Position numbers and translations under genes: made by a program
Source of the DNA: Cristatella mucedo
Lineage: Eukaryota > Bryozoa > Phylactolaemata > Cristatellidae
DNA length: 64,000 bases
Assembly (NCBI GenBank): GCA_009760855.2
Contig: WPIO01000008.1
Location: 3,812,501-3,876,500, forward strand
Direction of reading: 5' to 3'
Part shown: piece by piece, positions 11,576 to 22,976 of the stretch
Layout: every line of letters begins with the position of its first letter
How positions within the stretch are numbered: position 1 is the stretch's first letter
The notes under the pieces: generated by a model
Told to the model about the DNA's origin: nothing
The model's input: the letters and a program-made list of their open reading frames with translations, nothing else
Database searches by the model: none

Positions 11576-12092
11576 CAAATCCGGCGCAACGCAGCCGCCG
11601 GTGGAACACCGCCGCCGTCACCGTAGTCTCTTCCGAGGTTAGACTCCAGAAAGTTTCGCGTTTACGATTTAAATTTCTGAATGTATGGCATTTGATTTGG
11701 CTGCGTGCCGCCTTGCAAGGGCACGCTGCTGTGCGTGCAGCAGCGAGACGGGTTCCCGTGCGCTGAACTAGCGACGACTGCGGCGGGCGCCCCAGTGATA
11801 AGGTTTGCAGAAGGTGAGCTGAGCTCAGCAAACCCCAGCGCTGAGGTTTGCTGAGGTTTGGATGACGGATGCCAGTGCGCAGTGCCCTGCTACAGCAAGT
11901 TTGCACTTACCAGGCACCCCTCGCTTCTACAGTACTACCCGCATTAGCATGGGGGGATAATAATTATTAGGGGAAGCGCAGGACTGCACTTCGCACACAA
12001 CCGCGCGAAATGAACGTCTGCGAAATCTTACCGCATCCGTTCTTCAGCGCATGTCACGTTCGGCGTACGTTCTCGTCGGAATACTCGTTTTA

Positions 12093-12182
12093 TCTCGTAG
12101 AAAGAAATGTAATAAATGGAGCCACAAAATGGCGACTATAAGAGCGTGGCTGGAGCGTAGCGGCAGGCTCCTCGTTCGGCGA
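12093..12182 (+). repeat. Dispersed repeat D, copy 2
   Basis: Second copy of the segment at 11486-11575, again containing AAAATGGCGACT and CTCGTTCGG. It could reflect a local duplication or a small mobile family. Confidence 0.6.
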
Positions 12183-12283
12183 CGCGCGGCTACGCGGTAG
12201 GGGGACGTTCGCGCACCGTAGGGGGACAACTCCGAAGAAAGCACTTCGCCTGAGCGGAAAAGGCGACCTCGCCGCTCACTCAC

Positions 12284-12344
12284 CTCGAAGTTGAAGGCCG
12301 GGCCCAGCGCGAGCGGCGTTCTCCAGAAGACGTCCAGACACCGG
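12284..12344 (-). CDS. Candidate exon, unidentified minus-strand gene
   Basis: A 61-nt segment lies between a good pyrimidine-rich acceptor (TATTTCCACACCCCAG) and a consensus donor (TTCGAG then GTGAGTGAG). The likely frame, with G/C at 18 of 20 third positions, reads RCLDVFWRTPLALG then PAFNFE. It starts with one base completing a codon and ends in phase 0, matching the exon at 3522-3652. A second frame is also open, so the frame choice rests on codon usage. Confidence 0.45.
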
Positions 12345-12419
12345 CTGGGGTGTGGAAATAGCATCGCGATCAGGTGAACAAATGCAAGGGTGCCAAGACA
12401 TCTCCTGACTTTTCTACAC

Positions 12420-12692
12420 CAAAACGTATCTATTTAGCACAGCGTTTAGTGGGTCCCTGTGATTTGTCCTTTATGTCCTCATGCGTGCTGATACTGGGCA
12501 TGCTGCGCTACTAGCCACACTTGCATGCTGACCCTGTGCACGGCACCCCTAACCATGTTATTCTTGTGGTTTATTGAGTATGCCACCGCTAACCATTCGA
12601 TCGTGCTTCCTTTGCAGAAAATGTGAAGTGCCTAGAAATAGATTGAGTTCTTTGAGGGGGCTATATCAAATGTATTATTATTATTATTATAA
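12420..12692 (+). mobile_element. L2 3'-end fragment with long 3' UTR
   Basis: It begins near the end of ORF2 (TATTTAGCACAGCGTTTAGT, GGGTCCCTGTGATT, compare 1725-1753). A 3' UTR longer than that of copy 1 follows (CATGCTGACCCTGTGCAC, ACCCCTAACCATG). It ends with GAAGTGCCTAGAAATAGATTG and (ATT)n. Copy 1 lacks part of this UTR. Confidence 0.85.
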
Positions 12693-12827
12693 GGCAGCGG
12701 ATCCAAAACGAGGCCACAGCGAGGCGAACGCAAAGCGAGAATCCACCGATTTAGCATCTCAGCCATCAAGCAGCAGAATACCCTAGCGGCCTTCGTAGTA
12801 GCATGTAGCGGGCAATAGGGAATCGCC

Positions 12828-12925
12828 CCCCCCCCCCTCGCCGTGCTCGAACCCGCTACCGGCGGGAGGTTAAGACGAGCACCTTATAACTGGCAGCTAA
12901 GATGGCCAAGGTCATACACTAAGCA
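12828..12925 (-). repeat. tRNA-like SINE remnant (uncertain)
   Basis: In reverse complement, a B-box-like GCGGGTTCGAGCACG and upstream GTTATAAGGTGCTCGTC resemble the SINE heads here. The copy is diverged and bounded by a C13 tract. Confidence 0.3.
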
Positions 12926-14380
12926 GGCGCCTACATCTGCACGCTGACGACGGAACGTCGAAGCTTTTGAAGCATTTAAAGCTCTCCGCGACTACGCTTT
13001 TTATTCTCACTCGCCGGTGCAGCGCAGCACGCGAACGCAAAGCAGCAGCGGCGGCAGCAATTCGTTCGTCCATCCGCAGGCCGAGCGCCGGAGTAGCCAA
13101 CGTGACGATCGCGTCTCATGGCTCAACTTTGTCGCATCCTGTTTGTGTGCGACCTGTTTGCCTCATCCGTACGTCGCTGGCTGGGAATTCGCGTGCAGCC
13201 AAAAGCTATAACCGGATTCGGGCGATGCGCTTTCTTGACTTTGAGCTCCGAGGTGGCACGATTGTTTAAAGAAATCGAGCGCAGGCAGGCATACAGAGTG
13301 CGTCATTGGTAGCTGAATCCGCACGCAGATCCTTCCATTTAGCGGGCAAACGTTGCCTTTAAATAAGTTGCCTCTGTACGGGCGCAACTCAGTAGTTCTG
13401 TCTGGGCTTCACATTTTTAGCATTCTGCATTTTCTTAAAACTCGTAAAAAATAGAAATTGCTCATTTTCTCATGGTTTTGTTAACATTCGGAGTGTTTTG
13501 GATTTCCTTTGAGTAGCTGAACGAGCAAACAGGCACTTGCACGGCACAGTAAGCCTTACATCGCTGCGTGCGAGGGCTTCCAAGAATCGGTCAAAGCATC
13601 GTTTTATCGAAGCCTGTCCAAACGCACCCGAACGACTGTGCACAGAAACTGTCTCAGAGTGTGCACACGCATTAATCGCAGCCACAGCAGAAGAGCCGAG
13701 CAAAGGCAAGGGAAACCGACGCCGCCACATTCGCTGGACCTGCTGATTCACCGTACACGGGCGTAACCGCCGATTCACTTATTGCAACCATAGATAGCAC
13801 GAAGCATTGAGTCTTGGCCTCTCCGTTGACTTCATCGAGAAGAATAGCGGCTGGAAGAGCTATATGCAGCGACTCTCACAAATCGGAGGTGGGAGTGGTG
13901 AGCGCGAATGACCAAATACCTAGTAACCACCGCACGATACCAGGCCTGGACGTGCCTGGACATGCCCTCGAGGGCCCGCAGAGAAGCGAGCTACAGCTGC
14001 TGCGGCCTACCGTCGCCAGCGCGTTAACGAGCTGCTTCGTCGGGGAGCGGGCATCCGAGCATCGTGGAGCGGACATCCGGACTGGCTCCCGCTCGATGCG
14101 CCCAGCTTGATGCGCCGAGCTTGCGACAGCCACCTAGCCATTTCGCTCTGAAGCGAACGGAAGCGGATTCCGTGGCGCTACGGAGAAAGTAGAAAGTCGC
14201 TCATCAATCGAGATCAAATTCTCCAGTTGAGACGGACACACTCTCTCTTTCAAAAGATAGACTCAGCGAAAATTTCACGCTTCAAGAAAATTGGGCGATC
14301 TTCCCGCGAAGCTGTCTGGATTTAACAGAATGTGTATTCCTCCGCCACCACAGCAACGGCGAGCGAGCGCCTCCGCGCGA
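12926..14380. other. No gene recognised
   Basis: Mixed-composition sequence between repeat D / L2 material and the Ig-domain gene. It would contain the 3' UTR of that gene. No domain was recognised. Confidence 0.45.
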
Positions 14381-16330
14381 CTTCGACTAGGCTGAAATCC
14401 GAATTGAATCGGAGCGACGGCTCGGGCGGGCAGGCGCGAACGGAGGCGCGAACTCCGCCCCTTTGGCTTTGCAAACCGGTCGCGGGACATCGCCCGAGAT
14501 AGCGGGCGTTCGGTCGACGGAGCGAGGCGGCTCGGCGCCCGACCCCGGCTCGCTGTGTCGTTGTGCCGCTCCCGGCTCGCCGAGCCACCCTGCCGCGCTG
14601 GCTGTAGAGCGCACTTCTGGCGGCGAGCTTCTCTCCAGCGTCCGTCGGTTTCGCACGCTCCGAATGAGCGAATGCTTGAGTTGCTCTCCGCCTACTCAGC
14701 GCCGGCGGCGGCTCGCTGTACGACCAATGTCGCCAGCGTGGCGACGAGCTGAGTCACCGCGCGACATGAGGCGCTCGGCGACCCCGTTCGGTGACCCCGC
14801 GACGCCGCCGCCAGCTTTCCAGCCGTCGTCAAGTCGACGTAGGGCTCGCCCGCCGCGACCACAGGGGTCAAGCCGCTGGGGTCAAACGCCGAAGCGGCGC
14901 TACTCTCGACGCCCGGGTATGCCGACGTATCGTAGGGGACGTAGTCGTCACTCGCCGGGATCGCATCGACAAAATACGCGCCGTCTGCGGTCGTTTGCTG
15001 TAAGGCGTCGCTGCCGTTGTTCGTGGTATATTCCGGTGTGTCCGCGGCGTATTCCGGCCAGCCTCCGTACGAATAGTCATAGTAGGCTATTTCCTCTCGA
15101 GCCTCTTCTTCTTCGCGGTGACTCGAATAATCGGCATCCGCGTTTTTGCGCTGCTCAGCCGCCGAGAACGCGACGACCACAGCGATCTTGACGGAATCCA
15201 TAGTCACGGGATTGACCGCAGTGCAATAGAACCGCCGCCGAGCGCCGCCCTGCGAATGGCGGTCTGCGAGACCCAAGACACTTCCGTTTGCCAAGCGGCG
15301 TCCGTCGTCAGCGTCCGTCCAGAAGAACGAGGCTCGAGGTCGGCTGCGCACATAAGGCGCGCAGTCAACGTCAGAGCGCTGTGCGGCGGCGGCGGTGGCA
15401 GGCATCATGCGGTGGATTTCTGCCACCTCCGCGAGCGCCCGAATGTCTGCAACAACGACACGTGGCGCTCGGCGGGCTCTCGGCGAGCGCGAGCGGGCGG
15501 CGCTGCGCTGGAAAGACAAGCGGCTGGCCTGCTCTGCCTCGTACAGTGAACTCGGACGGTGGCGCTCCGCTGCAGCTCCGTCCCCGGCGAACTGCCGCCA
15601 TCGCTGTCGGCGCTGCACGTAACTACAGACCCGTCCCATGTCGGAGTCGCAGTGGCGATAAACACGCTGGCGGATGAATTGTAGTGAACCCAATAGAGCA
15701 GCGTGTGCCGCGCGCCGAGCCGGTCGGCGTATGTTGCCGTTTTTTCGATGACGGCGGCGGCGGCACCGGCGACGCGCAAACGGGCTCCGTCAGGCGGCGA
15801 CGACCGAACCGTCGCCCGAGGCGCTGGAAGCGCTGCTTGGAGGCCGCCGCTGCTCTTTGTTGCGTCGCCACCGCCGTCGACGGCGACGGCGGCGCCCTCG
15901 CGGCTCCGGCGCGACCGGCTTGCTGGAGCTGGCAAAATGGCAGTCGCAGCGCCGTCATCCGTCGAGTCGACGACGACGTTCATCTCGGGGACGCTTATTG
16001 CCCACGCGAGCTCCTCGACGGCGACTGGCACTCCTCTGCCCTCGGTCGGAGTCTCCGCGCACGCCAGTGCGATGGCGTCGTTCTCTCGGACGGCCACGGA
16101 AGATGGAGTCAGCACGAGCCGCCGCTCTTCCGTGCTGGCTGAAAGCACGCCGAGCCCGATCCAGAGAGCTCTCGCTACGCGACGGCGACGCCGCTGCATT
16201 TTTTTAATCGATTCCTTCACGCCGTGCTCTTGCAAGGTCGGTAGCGGCTTTTTCGCAGGGGAGAGGTGCTCTCTGCCGATTGCGGTGTGGTGGCAGCGGT
16301 GGCGGCGGCGGGGCCTCCACATCGGAGGTG
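14380..16330. promoter_or_regulatory. CpG-rich block over the Ig-domain gene
   Basis: High G+C and CpG cover the coding region and its 5' flank. Antisense open frames of 140-240 codons here are composition-driven shadows. Confidence 0.35.
14692..16199 (-). CDS. Immunoglobulin-superfamily secreted or cell-surface protein, two Ig-like segments
   Basis: The ATG at 16199 has adenines just upstream (AAAAAAATG). It starts a signal peptide: five arginines, then a hydrophobic run VARALWIGLGVLSAS. The first Ig-like segment has Cys47 (ALACAE), Trp66 (LAWAI) and the F-strand Cys195 (SVVTCSAD), ending VRVH near residue 218, with a long disordered-looking insert between the strands. A second Ig-like segment is in another frame: a Cys in DVDCAP, FFWTD, LANGSVLGLAD, then FYCTAVNP and KIAVVVAF. 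An acidic, Tyr-rich tail follows to the stop at 14692. The frame change lies at 15405-15693. A 77-nt GT..AG interval (15544-15468) would join VRVH to PRVVV in phase, but its acceptor lacks a pyrimidine tract; an indel is the alternative. No transmembrane segment was seen, so a further exon or a GPI or secreted form is possible. The subfamily is unknown. Confidence 0.6.
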
Positions 16331-17124
16331 ATCTGCTGCACTTTAAACGATTCTGCAGAAACTAGTCGACATTTCTAGGGACTATTTATATTCTAGTGAA
16401 TATTATAATGCAAGTGAATATATTTTACTATTCCTTCAATTTCTTTGGGTTGGTTGGCCTGCAGTCATACGAGTATCGAGTCCAAGAGAAAATTCGCTTT
16501 TAATTTAAATTAAATCCAGACAAAACCTGCTACAGAAAATGGCCAGCGTCATACGCAGTAGCACAACGGTAATTCAGTTCAGATGCGGTCAAATGAAAAA
16601 ATACTCTAGTATGTAGATATTAATATCATGCAACAAGTCTTTTATGTGACCAGAAAGTGTGCCTGCATTCTGCCAAGAATTTATTGGCCAGTGAAAAAAG
16701 TGGCTCACTGATCAGCGAAGCTCCGAGGGATGAAATGCAATGTATCTCCGTCTGTAACTCCACAAAGTCAATAAGACTATGTGGGTGTTACGCAGGTGTT
16801 GTATAGCGAACTCACAGCCTAAGCGGCTTTCGGTAAAGAAAGATATTCATTTTAGCAGTTTTTAAATGAGAGAGCAAGGTCAAGGCGGCACTCTCTGCAT
16901 CGCTCTCCGCAGCTCCTCTTCATCTGAAGCCGCAGGGGCTGACACTTGACGGAAAACACTCTTGCCCTTCTCAACTGCGCATTTGTCTTAGCATTGCTCA
17001 TGGTGTTTTCGTATGCAATTGATCTTTGGGATGAGTTGGGCTTTGCGTCGGACCAAAGTGTAGGACGCATTCTTGGCACAGACAGAATGTAGGTGTGAGT
17101 CGTCGAGAAGTCGTGCCGCGAAAG

Positions 17125-17127
<3 letters not shown>
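16331..17127. other. No gene recognised
   Basis: A/T-rich flank of the Ig-domain gene, containing repeat C. Any promoter of that gene should lie at its left end, but no core element was identified. Confidence 0.5.
16736..16835 (+). repeat. Dispersed repeat C, copy 1
   Basis: The segment ATGTATCTCCGTCTGTAACT through GACTATGTGGGTGTTACGCA to AGCGAACTCACAGCC and GCGGCTTTCGG matches 27198-27295 at high identity, and part of 55625-55695 in reverse orientation. The family is unknown and non-coding. Confidence 0.75.

Positions 17128-17165
<38 letters not shown>
17128..17165. repeat. (TC)n microsatellite
   Basis: About 19 TC dinucleotides; apparent Arg-Glu or Leu-Ser open frames across it are artefacts. 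Confidence 0.9.
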
Positions 17166-17169
<4 letters not shown>

Positions 17170-18180
17170 GATTCTGCGAGAGCTCGCGAATAACAAACAC
17201 TGCTGTCTAGCCCTGAGCCGCCCCGTCCTGGCAGTCCTTCGTACTTCCGCCTACCGTGTGCTTCTTTGATTAGTCCTTCGCTCACTGATGCATTCGCCGC
17301 ATTAACTTGAAATTTCAATCGCAAAGCAAGCTAAACGCCGTCGGCACCAAGGACCCACAGAAGGCAAGCCCGCCCGCATCTTCGCTATAACATCGCTGCG
17401 TTTCTTGGTGCACCTCGCTACATAACAGCACGATTTTGTGAACACTGCACCGCCTGCCCCGTCCGTCAAAAGTTCGAAAGGAGTTCCGGAAATCTATCGG
17501 TTGCCGATATATATATATATACATACATATATGTGTATATAGTGCAAGGAATGTGCTTTCGCTTTCAAGAGAAGCCTCTTCTGAGTGGGACGTGGTCACC
17601 GGACGGAAGCTTCCGTGCTTCTAGAGGTCATCGGAGAACTTGAGCTCTAAGCACCGGCAGCTTCTTCAACGCCAAGAGGGTGACCCTGATGCGGCAGATG
17701 CAGCTCCTTCTTTCTTAGCGTAGGACGCAGCCGCTTGAGCGTTGTTCTGAGAACGTCTTTAAAGAGGATCCGTTGCGATAGTTCTACATCCTCCCGGGCG
17801 GTGCTAATCTGCCTGTCAGTACATCACTCGTCTTTTGACGGAAATCCCTGGCCCTAATTTCAGCTTCGGGGTGAGTAAGTTTAATATGAATGTCGGTTTA
17901 AGATAGCAGTAACCTGATGACTGGACCGAAAGAAAATCCGCGCTCCGAAATGACAGAAAATGTAGAACATCCGTAAGCACGCAATCTGTCTGATCTTAAT
18001 TCGACGAGTTTCTATAAATTAACGAATAATGATTCACGCAGCCGCCTCCCCCCCCCCAATGCTAGACAGCAGCTGTCTCCTCGGTCTTGCCTAGCAGAGG
18101 CAATAATGCATGCCGATTTGCTTAACTTAATGACTATTCATCCCACAAGATCGTGAGAATCGCTCCGATCCCCCTTTTCT

Positions 18181-18766
<586 letters not shown>

Positions 18767-18787
18767 CGCGAGAGAGTGAGTGTTGGT

Positions 18788-18956
18788 GAGCCATGACGGC
18801 ACACTAGGTTGCTTCTCACAACCTCGGAACCGAGGTCCTGGGTTCGAATCATGCGGCGGGTGATTCTTTATCGCCGCTGCAAGCGGTGGCGATGGCCATA
18901 AAGGCTCTACAGTCGCTAAACAAAAGAGGCTGTTAGATCAACTAGTATTTTTATTT
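18788..18956 (+). mobile_element. SINE-A copy
   Basis: The head GAGCCATGACGGCACACTAG, the B-box-like GGGTTCGAATC and the tail (TTTATCGCCGCTGCAAGCGG, AGGCTCTACAGTCGCT, GAGGCTGTTAGATCA) match the SINE-A family defined by the copies at 47.3, 49.4 and 55.0 kb. It abuts the (GA)n tract. Confidence 0.85.
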
Positions 18957-21298
18957 GAGCGAGAGAAACGCAGCGAAGGAGAGACATTGAGAAAACATAC
19001 AAAAAGATTGGTACTCACAATATGCGAGCCCCACTTTATTGGAGGCGATTCGCTCAGTTCGAACGGGTAATGTCAATTATTACTATTGCTCCGTGTGGGG
19101 AAAGCTCGCTCTTTTAATTGGTCCATACTTTTCGAACGAATGGGCAGCAGGCCCGTGCAGCGAGCCCGTCGGACAAAGGAGACGGGCAGAGGACGACAAG
19201 TAGACGACGGGAAGTCACGGAACGTCGGCATTTAGTTCGCCAACCGCCAACAGCTGTGCATAGCCCGCTTTTCCCCATCTCGCCGCCTCCATCAGTCGGG
19301 CTTTGCCGGCAAGCATCCAGCAACCATTCAGCAACACGCTTGTAACACGCTGCAGAGGCGCAGAGAAACGCATCCGAGATTTCAGACGGATGGCTTTCTA
19401 GAGCGCTGTGGACAGAGCACTGCGACATTTCTACTTCGGAAACTGAAGCAAGCCACGCCTTCGGCTCTCTGTGCGAGTCTCTCTGGAGCACACGGGCTTG
19501 CGTACAGTACGCCGTAGCTATCAAAAATCTGCTCGCCTTCGCACAGCGATGTCAGTACCCCCCCCCCATTCAATCCGTTCATGCTGCCTACAGAACGAGG
19601 CCAACAAGGCACGACGTCGTAGACCGGAAAAAGTCACGTCGCCTCTCGGCTCCCTGCCCTGCCAATGACTGCCAAGGACGCTGCGCATGACGACTGCTGG
19701 CCGCCATGCGTAGCGATGTGACATTTACTTTCAGCGCTTCTTCCCAACGGCAGCAGCCGGCTTGAATTTGGTGGCCTTGGAATAATTCGAACTTTGCAGA
19801 TTTCCTTTGGCACCAATTACGATTGCGTCTTTACCTCTCGGATCGCGAGCCTGCGATTCTACGTACGTGCTGCACATGGTTCAAGGCTCGCCGGGAGGCC
19901 AATGGTTGGCGCGTCTCGGATTCAGGCACCCAGGAATCTTCAAGGCCTATTAGCTGGCAGAGGTCCGTAACCTGACGATCCTTAGTGCCTTGGCAGAGCT
20001 TAGGGTGAGAATGCAGGTCTGGTCACTCACACGCATTCCGTCGCCAGGTCGCCGATCGACATTGCACGACACCGATGCGACTAAGGCCACGCAATTTGCT
20101 CAATTCCCTTCACCCTAAATGGCCAAGCTGGCAGAGCACGGCCGGCGAGTCTCGGCCATTGACGCTAGTACTCCCCCCCCCCCCGTCTAGCTACCCCACC
20201 CCCGTGTCTATCCCCAATGTCTATGCCCCGTTCGATTGCTAGACAGATTATCGATAATTATCATATGATAGCTGTGTTCATACGAATACAATTATTCTAA
20301 GAAGTTCGAGTCTTTCGGCAGGGACGGAGCCAGGATTTTCAGGCTGGGGGCCAGCGATCTCCGGGCTCCTTCAGATCCTCCTATTGACATAGATATACCA
20401 CATAAAAACAATTTAAGGAAAAAATGACGAATCTATTCGACTCGCTACTTTCGCGTCTTCACACTGCTCCTGCCCCTTGGGAAATTTGCGCCAAGATGTA
20501 AGTACTTCCCCTTGTCCATGGGAGGCCATTGCACCCCCTGACCCAGGGCTCCGCCGCTCCATCTTGCGGTGTAATTGCCACGTTTCAATTTTAGGCGGCG
20601 ACTAAGTAAGCCATGGTTTGGAAGGCGTGGCTTTTTCAAAAAGAGAAGCTTCCGAATGCAAATTTCTTAGACCGAGGAAAATTTTGCGAGCTAAAAATGG
20701 GTACACAATAACAGCAGCTAGACCCAAAATCCATTAACCTCACCGTCAAGATGCTAAGCAGCTGCGGAGGGAGGAGGGGGGGGGATTCGGAGGTCACGTG
20801 ATCGTCCAATGCCGAGCCGTTGTATGTTCGGCTGTTGTACATGTGGCTAAAAATGTGAATGTCAAGCTAATGATAGTCTAACGGCACGAAAAAATTAACC
20901 TAACGATGCTTCTAATGGCAAGGAAGAATTGTCGCCGTCCAAAGGTGTGGAAATTGTTTGCGTTCAGACTGCAGGTAAATACCTCGTGACAAGGGGCAAA
21001 TTTTAGCGAAAGCGCATCGGCATATGTGCGGAACTACCAGGAGCGGGTGTTTTCTTTTTATCTTTTCTAATGCCGTCTGTCAACAACGGCGCGAGAACGA
21101 GAGGCTCTCCAACTGAACCCTAGACCGCAGAATGAGACGCAATCATAAGTGAGATTACAGCGTAAAGAAATGAGCTCTCATATCTCGGCAGCTCGGGTCC
21201 GCACGAAAAATACTGGCTTGAGCATCGTAGTCAGAAGTCAGCAGGATTAAAACAGTGCTCAATGCAAGGACCCCGAAGGCATACGTCTGCCACAGACA
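18957..21298. other. No gene recognised
   Basis: Mixed-composition DNA with C9-C12 tracts near 19560 and 20170. Only the weak exon candidate at 20031-20080 was noted. Confidence 0.5.
20031..20080 (-). CDS. Possible exon, unidentified minus-strand gene
   Basis: A 50-nt open segment (SHRCRAMSIGDLATEC) lies between a weak acceptor GGCCTTAG and a consensus donor (GCGT then GTGAGTGAC). It ends in phase 2, as the exon at 12284-12344 requires. It is short and could be chance. If real, the gene spans the Ig-domain gene at 14.7-16.2 kb. Confidence 0.25.
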
Positions 21299-21362
21299 GA
21301 CACACACACATACACACACGCGCGAGCTCGCCGCAAACACACCTCGCGAACACACACACGCG
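21299..21362. repeat. (CA)n-rich tract, interrupted
   Basis: Two short CA runs separated by CGCGCGAGCTCGCCGCAAAC. Confidence 0.85.
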
Positions 21363-21596
21363 CGCATTCACATGACAAAGACAGCAACTCGGGCGCCGTC
21401 GAGTTTCGCTAGACTGGCGCTACGATACGACGTAAGCGTCCGGCGGGCTGAAGCTGCTAGTGAAGGAATGACTCCGAGCGTGTGCAGAGAGAAGCGATCG
21501 CCGAAAAGGGGCTGCATGGCGTCTGTTGCTACCCGGTTGCTACGCGAGACACCACTCGCCTGCCTGCACCGGCCGCTCTTGTTTGTCCGCGCTGCG

Positions 21597-21599
<3 letters not shown>

Positions 21600-21659
<60 letters not shown>
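21600..21659. repeat. (CA)n microsatellite
   Basis: About 30 pure CA dinucleotides; the His/Thr and Cys/Val open frames across it are artefacts. Confidence 0.95.
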
Positions 21660-21660
<1 letters not shown>

Positions 21661-22348
21661 CGAGAGTCTCGATTGCAACATCCTGCGCGTGCAATCTAGC
21701 CGGCCGCCGGCACGGCCTCGCCCTCCTCGAGCTCTCGCTTGGGGGTCGGACGGGGCCCGCATTCGACAGTCGGTCAGTTCCCGCGCGAGCGCGAGCCAAC
21801 GGGGCGCAGGTGTCTCGCATAAATCAGGAATACATTTTCAAACCGACTTGGCTCCTGAGGACTGCTCGCTAAATAACGGCGGGAGGCTACGGAAAACTGT
21901 CGTCGCCTCAGCGCAGCTCGCTCTCTGCAAGTAGACGCGAGATCGTCGGAGATGCTTCGACGTGGAGACCACTGGCTGCGGCTGTGCAGATCGCGCGGGC
22001 CGATAGCAATCTAACCTCGCAGAAACCGCTGCCGCTGTCTCGCCAGTTACCCGCTGCAAGTTGATTTCTCGCTGCGAACGTTGCTGTCGGAATTTCAGAC
22101 GAGTTTGTCTGAGGAATCGACGGCCTTCTCTCGCGCTTTCTCGCCGAGTCGCTTCCTTTCAGTATTTATAGTAAACTGCAAAAGTGCCACACCTGCACAC
22201 GATCGTGCGCTAACATGCTGTATGGAAATCTTCTGAAATTAATTCAGAGTTGTTCGCTAATCCCTAATATCGAGCCTTCTCCTGCAGCTACCATCATCAG
22301 ACCTTTGAAGTTTTAGGGAAGCTATTCGTCGGTCCATCTTTGGACAAA

Positions 22349-22492
22349 GCTGGTTGAGCCCAGTAGTTAAGGTGCTCGCCCCGATCGAGGTCATGGGCTC
22401 GAGCCCCGTGGCATATGTGAAGCGCTTGAATTGAGATTGAGAACAGTTCTCTTATGATGCTATATAAGTGAATTATGTATTCATTATTTATA
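22349..22492 (+). mobile_element. SINE-B copy
   Basis: The head GCTGGTTGAGCCCAGTAGTT, B-box-like GGGCTCGAGCCCC, then the L2-type tail (GTGAAGCGCTTGAATTGAG, TGATGCTATATAAGTGAA). Confidence 0.85.
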
Positions 22493-22780
22493 ATTTTGTG
22501 CAATACGATCTGCATAATTGCAAGGGAATCTTTGTTTTTGATTAAAGGTCGTATAGCAGGAATGTACAGCGCCATAAAAGCGAGTGCAACCAATTGACCG
22601 AAAGAATCGAGGTCAGAGGTTCCGCGACTCGCCGTATTTACAAATAGGATCATTGTTTTTGCCCTGAATCTTATTGATGTCAGAACTCAACGGACATCAA
22701 ATTACTTTTTTTAGCTTGATAGGAACATCGCATCGTGATTAGTTGGAACAGTGCTATCATACTGTGTGACTAAAAATGCA

Positions 22781-22976
22781 GTTAATAATAATAATAAAAA
22801 GAATAATACATTTGCGTAGCGACTTCAAAGAACTGAATCTTTTTCTAGGCACTTTGCAGATGCTGTATAGAAAGCGTTACCAAACGATCGGTGGTAACAT
22901 CCGCAAGCAGCCGGTATAGTGTAAGCCGTGACATGCACACGCTGAAAGAATCACAAAGATCCACCAAATGCAGTTG
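22781..22976 (-). mobile_element. L2 3'-end fragment
   Basis: An (ATT)n-type end followed, in reverse complement, by the GCGCTA..GTGCC tail and 3' UTR segments related to 12480-12600. Confidence 0.7.

Noticed and set aside
17828-17870. Plus-strand mini-exon-like segment before GTGAGTAAG
   Set aside because: A consensus donor and an acceptor-like CTGTCAG are present, but the coding stretch is only 17 codons with no partner exon in phase.
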